A stretch of 64,000 nt of DNA from Siderastrea siderea. Lineage: Eukaryota; Cnidaria; Anthozoa; Scleractinia; Rhizangiidae. The translations under genes and the position numbers were made by a program. The DNA is taken from positions 58,735,665-58,799,664 of the forward strand of contig OZ034967.1 in the NCBI GenBank assembly GCA_964030785.1. Direction: 5' to 3'. This document shows, one piece after another, positions 59,106-64,000 of the stretch. The notes below the pieces were generated by a model. That model ran no database searches. It was not told the origin of the DNA and was given only the letters and a program-made list of their open reading frames with translations. Within the stretch, counting starts at the first letter, position 1. The number at the start of each line of letters is the position of its first letter.

Positions 59106-62100
59106 ATGTCCTCTCGCCAAGACGAAGCAGGGCCCAGTGGCCTCGCTAGAAGCGAGGTCCTGGCCCTGCTTGGCCTAGAGATGTCCGATTCAGAGCCAGA
59201 AGACGAGACAACAACAACAACAACTTCCTGTGTGGGGCCTATGTTATGTACCGAAGACATGCCGGACAGTGATGAGATTTGTGAAGAGGCCTTGGATCGC
59301 TTCGAACGCCAACGTGCGTTTCAAACCCATCTTCTTCAACAAACTGGGGGAGGTTTGGATGCCAATGCGGAGGGTGTCTTCGAGTTTGAACTCCAACCCT
59401 ATGTCGATCGTTTGAGCAACCGTCTGGGAGTGCGTGAACGTCATTTCAACACCCAGTTACACCAAAGGGGGAATTTCATTCCCAATCAGAGCATGACTCG
59501 AGCTCTAGAAGAGGGGTTACGTCGCGCGGTGAATCAAGTGTTGACCACCACCACACCACCCCTCCACGATCAAGATCGTCTGTACTTTACCATCGCCTCC
59601 AACAGACTCCATAATAATTTTCAGGGCTGGGGATTACGTGCAGGAGAATGGCGCCAAGGCGGCGACCGTGTCGAGGCTTTATTCCAACGTTTAGCCCAAG
59701 CCCTCAACAGCAATGAACAATTTGAAATGGACGACTCCTTTCAAGTCTCCATTACTCAAGTCCATCATGCCCCTCAAGGAACCGGTCGCCGACGCCAGGA
59801 GAAACCCGGACATCAACCTCTACGAAATTTAATACCCAAGAAACGTTCCATTATCCAGATCCAAAACAGGGATGACCTCTGTTGTGCCAGAGCCCTCGTC
59901 ACCGCCAAAGCTCGCGTGGACCAACACCCGAAATGGTCATCCATTCGACAAGCACGGAAAATTCAAAAAGAACTCGCGTTGCTGCTTCATCACGAGGCCA
60001 ACGTGCCCTTCGGCCCTTGTGGCTACGATGCCTTGACCCAATTCAGTACCGCTCCTTCCCTGGCCGGTTACCAGATCCTGTTGGTGGATGCCGACCGTTC
60101 TTATCATATCACCACCTTTGGTCCCCTTCAAGACAAACAATTGATCCTGTTGCACGAGAAAGGCCATTATGATGTCATTACCAAGTTGCCAGCCTTTTTC
60201 GGGGTCGGTTACGTCTGTGCCCATTGTTGGAAACCCTATAACGAGGAGGGAAAGCATCGATGCAACAACAAACGTCATTGCAGGGCCTGTTGCCAAAAAG
60301 AGTGTCCTGATTTCTTGGAGGCGTACCCTCGAGGCCAGAAAGCCACTCAACGTTGTCAACAATGTCATCGGGACTTTTTTGGAGACACCTGTTTCCAAAT
60401 GCATCTCGTCAAGGATAAGACCGGCAAACCCGTGACCAACCTAGACTCCTCCGTCTGCTTTCGGCGCCGTCGCTGTGCTCAATGTCTCATCCACGTTCCC
60501 GCTCGCCACATTGACAACCATCAATGTGGCTACATTGATTGTCCCTGCTGTCATGAGTACGTGGACGGTGCAACTCATCGTTGTTTTATTCAAATAGCCA
60601 CTCAAGACAAGAAAAGAAAGAGGAAACGACAACGAGGGCCTCGCGCCAAACGTAGGGTGGATGCCACACCCGAGGAGGAGGAAGACGATGAGGAGGACAG
60701 CATACCACCCCTTCATGTCTTCTTTGATATTGAAGCCATGCAACCCCAAGAACAACACATCGCTAACCTCGTCGTGGCCGAAACCGAAGACGACGACCAA
60801 CCCCTGTGTTTCCATGGCAACCATTGCGTCCGAGATTTTCTGGAATGGCTGGATACCTTAACCCTCCATGATACCCGCCAAGTTAATGTGTTGGCCCATA
60901 ACTTCCAAGGGTACGATGGCTACTTTATCATTCATCAATACTATGGTGACAATAGGATCGTCAACCAGCTCCGGAACGGGTGTAAACTCTTGCAAGTCCA
61001 ACATGACCGTATCCGCTTCATCGACTCTTTGAGTTTCTTCCAGATGCCTCTGTCCGCGTTTCCCAAAACCTTTGGATTGACAGAACTCCGCAAAGGGTAC
61101 TTCCCCCACAAGTTCAATCATCCAGACCATCAAAACTACGTAGGACCCATCCCGGCCCTCGATTACTACATGCCTGAAACCATGTCCCCCGAAGGCAAGC
61201 AAGCCTTGGAAACCTGGCATCAAGAGCAACGCGACAAACTCTTTGACTTCCGCAAAGAACTGGTTAAGTACTGCCAATCGGATGTACGTCTCTTGAAAGA
61301 AGGTTGCTTGACATTCAAACGATTGTTTGAAACGCTCACGGGCTTCAACCCCTTCGACCACATCACCATTGCCTCTGCTTGTAACCGCGATCTACGCATG
61401 AATCGCATGATCCCCAACAGTATTGCCAGTGAACCCGTGCGTGGGTGGAAGAACAATATCAACTACTCCAAAGTGGCCCTGGAATGGTTAACCTGGTGTG
61501 CCCAACAACAACACACCATTCAACATGCCCGTAATGCTGGTGAGTATTGCATCCCTGGCACTAACTTCCATGTCGACGGTTTCGATGCCAGTACCAACAC
61601 CATCTACGAATTTCACGGGTGTTTCTGGCATGGGTGTCGTCGCTGTTTCCCCATTCGTCACGAAAGCCATCTACGTCACTATGATCGAACCATGCAAGAT
61701 GTCTACGAGACCACCCAGCAAAGGATCCAACAATTTAAAGAGCTCGGATACCATGTCATAGAAATGTGGGAATGTGATTGGTCCCGTCTCAAAGACAGCT
61801 CCTTGGACATCCGAACGTACCTGGGGACCCTTGACTTCACAGAACCTCTCAACCCCCGTGACGCTTTCTGTGGGGGTCGTACCAATGCCGTGAAACTGTA
61901 CCATCACGTGACACCCAATCAACAAATACATTACATTGATGTGACCTCCTTGTACCCCTGGGTGAACAAGACCTGTGTGTACCCCAAAGGCCATCCTCGT
62001 TTCATCTTCAATCCGGGACACACCGACATCACCAAGTACTTTGGCCTCGTCCAATGCAAAGTCCTGCCGCCACGTCAACTCTACCATCCTGTCCTGCCTT

Positions 62101-63227
62101 ACCGTCATGCCTCCAAACTGCTTTTTCCTCTCTGTGCTGCCTGTGTGGAACAAGAGATGGTCAAACGACCCTTAGACAGATGCGCAGAATGTGTGCACAC
62201 CGACGAACAGCGAGCCCTGACGGGAACATGGTGTAGCCCCGAATTATCTAAAGCGGTGGACTTGGGGTACGACATCCTGTACATCTATGAGGTCTGGCAT
62301 TTTGACGAGACGTGTGAAGGACTGTTCCGAGATTACGTGAACACCTGGTTGAAGATCAAGCAAGAAGCCAGCGGGTGGCCATCCTGGGTCGGTGAAGACG
62401 AAACCAAACGTCAGCAATACCTTCGAGAGTACTTCGAGCATGAAGGCATTCAATTGGAGTACGCCAACATCCAAAAGAATCCGGGGCTGCGTACCCTCGC
62501 TAAAATGATGCTCAATTCCATGTGGGGCAAGTTTGGACAACGTCTCAACAAGACCCAAGTCGAAACGTTTGACGACCCTCAAGCCTTCCACCGTTTTCTA
62601 GATACCAGTACGTTGGACGTACGTCACGTCTCCGTTATAAATGACCAATTAGTGGAGGTGCATTACCAGTACCAAGACGAAGACATCCCCGTGTCACCTA
62701 ACCTCAATATCTTTGTGGCATGTTTCACTACCTGTTGGGCCCGGCTCCGACTGTATGCAGCCCTGGAACAGCTAGGGGAACGTGTCCTCTACTACGACAC
62801 GGACTCCGTCATCTACTGGACGGACGAGAATCAATCCATCCCGGTCTTGGGCGATTACCTCGGCGAGTTTACGAGTGAATTGGACAAGGAGGATTACATC
62901 GTAGAATTTGTCTCAGGGGGTCCCAAGAACTATGGGTATCAAACCCAAAAGGGTCACGTCGAGTGCAAGGTGAGGGGGTTCCGCCTTAACAGCGAAGGCA
63001 AAACCCAATTGAATTACAACATCATGCGTCAGAATGTCCTGGACGAAATCCAGAAGCCACTGCAGAAACCACGCCAGACCCAAGTCATCAAGACCCACCA
63101 AATTGTGCGCGATCCCCAACACTATCAACTGTACACCTTCCCAGAGTACAAACGATACCAGCTCGTGTACGACAAGAGAGTCGTGGATCCTGTCACCTTC
63201 CAGACCTACCCTTATGGATACCAGTGA
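59106..63227 (+). CDS. POLB: Protein-primed family B DNA polymerase
   Basis: 1373 residues; replicates the element from a terminal protein. The N-terminal 240 residues may include the priming part. The conserved RSIIQIQNRDDLCCARALVT (247-266) begins the polymerase homology. A zinc-rich region covers about 370-493 (CAHC, CRACC, CQQC, CAQC, CPCC). Exonuclease motifs are D541/E543 (FFDIEA), N599/D604 (AHNFQGYD) and Y722/D726 (YCQSD). An inserted nuclease-like segment spans 821-892 (VDGFDAST, YEFHGCFWHGC, VIEMWECDW). Polymerase motif A is DVTSLYP with D945, motif B KMMLNSMWGKFG with K1133, and motif C YYDTDSVIY with D1231 and D1233. The length is generous for the family. All catalytic residues are present. 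Confidence 0.97.
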   Translation: MSSRQDEAGPSGLARSEVLALLGLEMSDSEPEDETTTTTTSCVGPMLCTEDMPDSDEICEEALDRFERQRAFQTHLLQQTGGGLDANAEGVFEFELQPYVDRLSNRLGVRERHFNTQLHQRGNFIPNQSMTRALEEGLRRAVNQVLTTTTPPLHDQDRLYFTIASNRLHNNFQGWGLRAGEWRQGGDRVEALFQRLAQALNSNEQFEMDDSFQVSITQVHHAPQGTGRRRQEKPGHQPLRNLIPKKRSIIQIQNRDDLCCARALVTAKARVDQHPKWSSIRQARKIQKELALLLHHEANVPFGPCGYDALTQFSTAPSLAGYQILLVDADRSYHITTFGPLQDKQLILLHEKGHYDVITKLPAFFGVGYVCAHCWKPYNEEGKHRCNNKRHCRACCQKECPDFLEAYPRGQKATQRCQQCHRDFFGDTCFQMHLVKDKTGKPVTNLDSSVCFRRRRCAQCLIHVPARHIDNHQCGYIDCPCCHEYVDGATHRCFIQIATQDKKRKRKRQRGPRAKRRVDATPEEEEDDEEDSIPPLHVFFDIEAMQPQEQHIANLVVAETEDDDQPLCFHGNHCVRDFLEWLDTLTLHDTRQVNVLAHNFQGYDGYFIIHQYYGDNRIVNQLRNGCKLLQVQHDRIRFIDSLSFFQMPLSAFPKTFGLTELRKGYFPHKFNHPDHQNYVGPIPALDYYMPETMSPEGKQALETWHQEQRDKLFDFRKELVKYCQSDVRLLKEGCLTFKRLFETLTGFNPFDHITIASACNRDLRMNRMIPNSIASEPVRGWKNNINYSKVALEWLTWCAQQQHTIQHARNAGEYCIPGTNFHVDGFDASTNTIYEFHGCFWHGCRRCFPIRHESHLRHYDRTMQDVYETTQQRIQQFKELGYHVIEMWECDWSRLKDSSLDIRTYLGTLDFTEPLNPRDAFCGGRTNAVKLYHHVTPNQQIHYIDVTSLYPWVNKTCVYPKGHPRFIFNPGHTDITKYFGLVQCKVLPPRQLYHPVLPYRHASKLLFPLCAACVEQEMVKRPLDRCAECVHTDEQRALTGTWCSPELSKAVDLGYDILYIYEVWHFDETCEGLFRDYVNTWLKIKQEASGWPSWVGEDETKRQQYLREYFEHEGIQLEYANIQKNPGLRTLAKMMLNSMWGKFGQRLNKTQVETFDDPQAFHRFLDTSTLDVRHVSVINDQLVEVHYQYQDEDIPVSPNLNIFVACFTTCWARLRLYAALEQLGERVLYYDTDSVIYWTDENQSIPVLGDYLGEFTSELDKEDYIVEFVSGGPKNYGYQTQKGHVECKVRGFRLNSEGKTQLNYNIMRQNVLDEIQKPLQKPRQTQVIKTHQIVRDPQHYQLYTFPEYKRYQLVYDKRVVDPVTFQTYPYGYQ

Positions 63228-63438
63228 AAGCCCCAACAAGATCATCGAATGTGAACAGTGTGATCGAGAACATTTGGCGCCACCACCACCACCCCCATTC
63301 TACAGTTCCTTTGCCATACCTTTAATGAGAAATCGAGCATATCAACGTCAACTACAACAATGGATCCGTGACAACAACCAATGGCGAAGAATAACTCGAT
63401 GTCAAAAACAATGGTGGGGACCCTCTATTGAACATTAA
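63214..63438 (+). CDS. Small protein overlapping PolB end
   Basis: 74 residues from the ATG at 63214, overlapping the polymerase stop by 14 bases. It has a CEQC pair, a PPPPPP run and a helical W-rich end (NRAYQRQLQQWIRDNNQWRR). No recognised family. The start chosen here is the ATG nearest the polymerase stop; the longer frame upstream is a shadow of the polymerase. Confidence 0.5.
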   Translation: MDTSESPNKIIECEQCDREHLAPPPPPPFYSSFAIPLMRNRAYQRQLQQWIRDNNQWRRITRCQKQWWGPSIEH

Positions 63439-63517
63439 CGAATTGTCGTCTGTTAAAAGGAACTCAAAGGAACACACATCAAAGAGGAACTCAAAGTCAT
63501 CATGGAACCCTTATTTT

Positions 63518-63874
63518 TGTTTTCTCTCACTTGTTGTGAAAAAAAAAAAAAAGTTTGACAATAAATTATTTTTTTTATTTTCTTGTTTTTTGGAGTCAAG
63601 GACCACCCCCGTTCCCACAATTGGACTTTGGACTTTGAGCCCGCGTTTTCTCAGCGGGTTTACTTCCCCTTGAGCCCACGATCCCTTTTTCCCAACTGGT
63701 CAGCGGTTTCCCTTTCCAAATCACGTGACTTCCGGTTGCATGAGCCTGCGATCCCTTTTTCCAACTGGTCAGCGGTTTCCCCCTCTTAAAAACACGTGAC
63801 TTCCGGTTCCGGTTATGACGTCATCCTTACATCAAAACGAGGCTCACTGGGCCTTGTGATCCCCCATTACTACT
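63518..63874 (-). repeat. Polinton right TIR
   Basis: Inverted copy of 41788-42142 (one extra G at the GTTGGGAAAAAGGG site and hardly any other change). Ends CATTACTACT at the junction, then the target duplication GATGCT (63875-63880). Confidence 0.95.
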
Positions 63875-64000
63875 GATGCTTTGTCTCTATTTCTCTTCTG
63901 CGCGTGTCCCGGACGCGCGAAGGATATGACGCGAAGCACGAAATTTTTGCGTGAGTTTGCGGATCAACGATTTTAACAAGGAAAACATTACAGAACAAAG
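63875..64000. repeat. Continuation of right arm of inverted duplication
   Basis: After the target duplication the host sequence resumes and matches, inverted, 4751-4876 of the left arm up to the window end. This defines the insertion point exactly. Confidence 0.9.

Larger units (their letters stand above)
41788..63874 (+). mobile_element. Complete Polinton/Maverick (adintovirus-like) element
   Basis: It is 22087 bp long. The ends are AGTAGTAATGGGGGATC and its complement, with a perfect 6-bp target duplication GATGCT at 41782-41787 and 63875-63880. TIRs are about 356 bp and almost identical. Hallmark genes are all present and open: PolB, integrase, a candidate major capsid protein, penton-like proteins, adenain-type protease and packaging ATPase. 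This is the gene set of Polintons and adintoviruses, which may form virions as well as transpose. No stop or frameshift is visible in any core gene, so it may be recent and possibly active. Confidence 0.96.

Noticed and set aside
41788..63874. Contaminating free virus or bacterial phage contig
   Set aside because: The junctions with a 6-bp duplication and flanking host repeat that is also present empty at 4871-4876 show integration into the host chromosome.

Overview
The window looks like an animal nuclear genome, most probably a cnidarian such as a stony coral. I infer this from the AT-rich spacers, the absence of bacterial operons, the many eukaryotic transposons (Ty3/gypsy, solo LTR, non-LTR, TTAA elements, MITEs, minisatellites), and a decayed gene resembling an uncharacterised family I associate with corals. 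I see no intact ordinary host gene.

The most important object is a complete Polinton/Maverick (adintovirus-like) element at 41788-63874, 22087 bp. It has near-identical terminal inverted repeats of about 356 bp, a perfect 6-bp target duplication GATGCT, and nearly thirty densely packed open genes. These include a protein-primed family B DNA polymerase, a retrovirus-like integrase with a C-terminal chromodomain, a candidate double-jelly-roll major capsid protein, two tandem penton-like proteins, an adenain-type protease, an FtsK/HerA-type packaging ATPase, a parvovirus-type PLA2, adenovirus-pX-like core peptides, a SLOG-fold protein, a GRF zinc finger protein, a RING-like protein, a two-helix membrane protein and a tRNA gene. 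Many small basic proteins carry Q-R-G-G or Q-x-G-x-G motifs matching the adenain cleavage consensus, so they form a candidate maturation set. An empty paralogous copy of the insertion site lies at 4871-4876.

Layout: 1-4750 shows no genes. 4751-6264 is one arm of an inverted duplication whose other arm (40001-41787 plus 63875-64000) received the Polinton. 6376-8870 and 10278-12718 are direct copies of a 2.4-kb repeat holding pieces of a split HTH protein gene and a MITE, with a 224-bp palindromic MITE between them. 13383-28042 is a nested composite: a large fold-back element with a minisatellite core, interrupted by a Ty3/gypsy element (14772-19380), a solo LTR (20625-21541) and a TTAA-flanked element with about 1-kb inverted repeats (21790-27511). 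The fold-back's left arm preserves the empty sites of the last two. 29737-32840 is a decayed minus-strand gene cut by a MITE. 33062-37474 is a minisatellite of about 59 bp with a Kolobok-like TTAA element inside it. 39918-40216 holds 5S-rRNA-derived segments.

The Polinton genes fall into three sets. A left minus-strand cluster (RING-like protein and two small paralogs) faces a plus-strand gene across a bidirectional promoter. A long plus-strand late-like block (45291-57238) carries integrase, capsid, protease, packaging and core proteins, often with stop/start overlaps and with TATA boxes inside the preceding gene. The right end holds the polymerase and an overlapping pair of minus-strand genes around a second, inverted copy of the same bidirectional promoter. 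Several start codons are moved here to the first ATG downstream of a TATA box.
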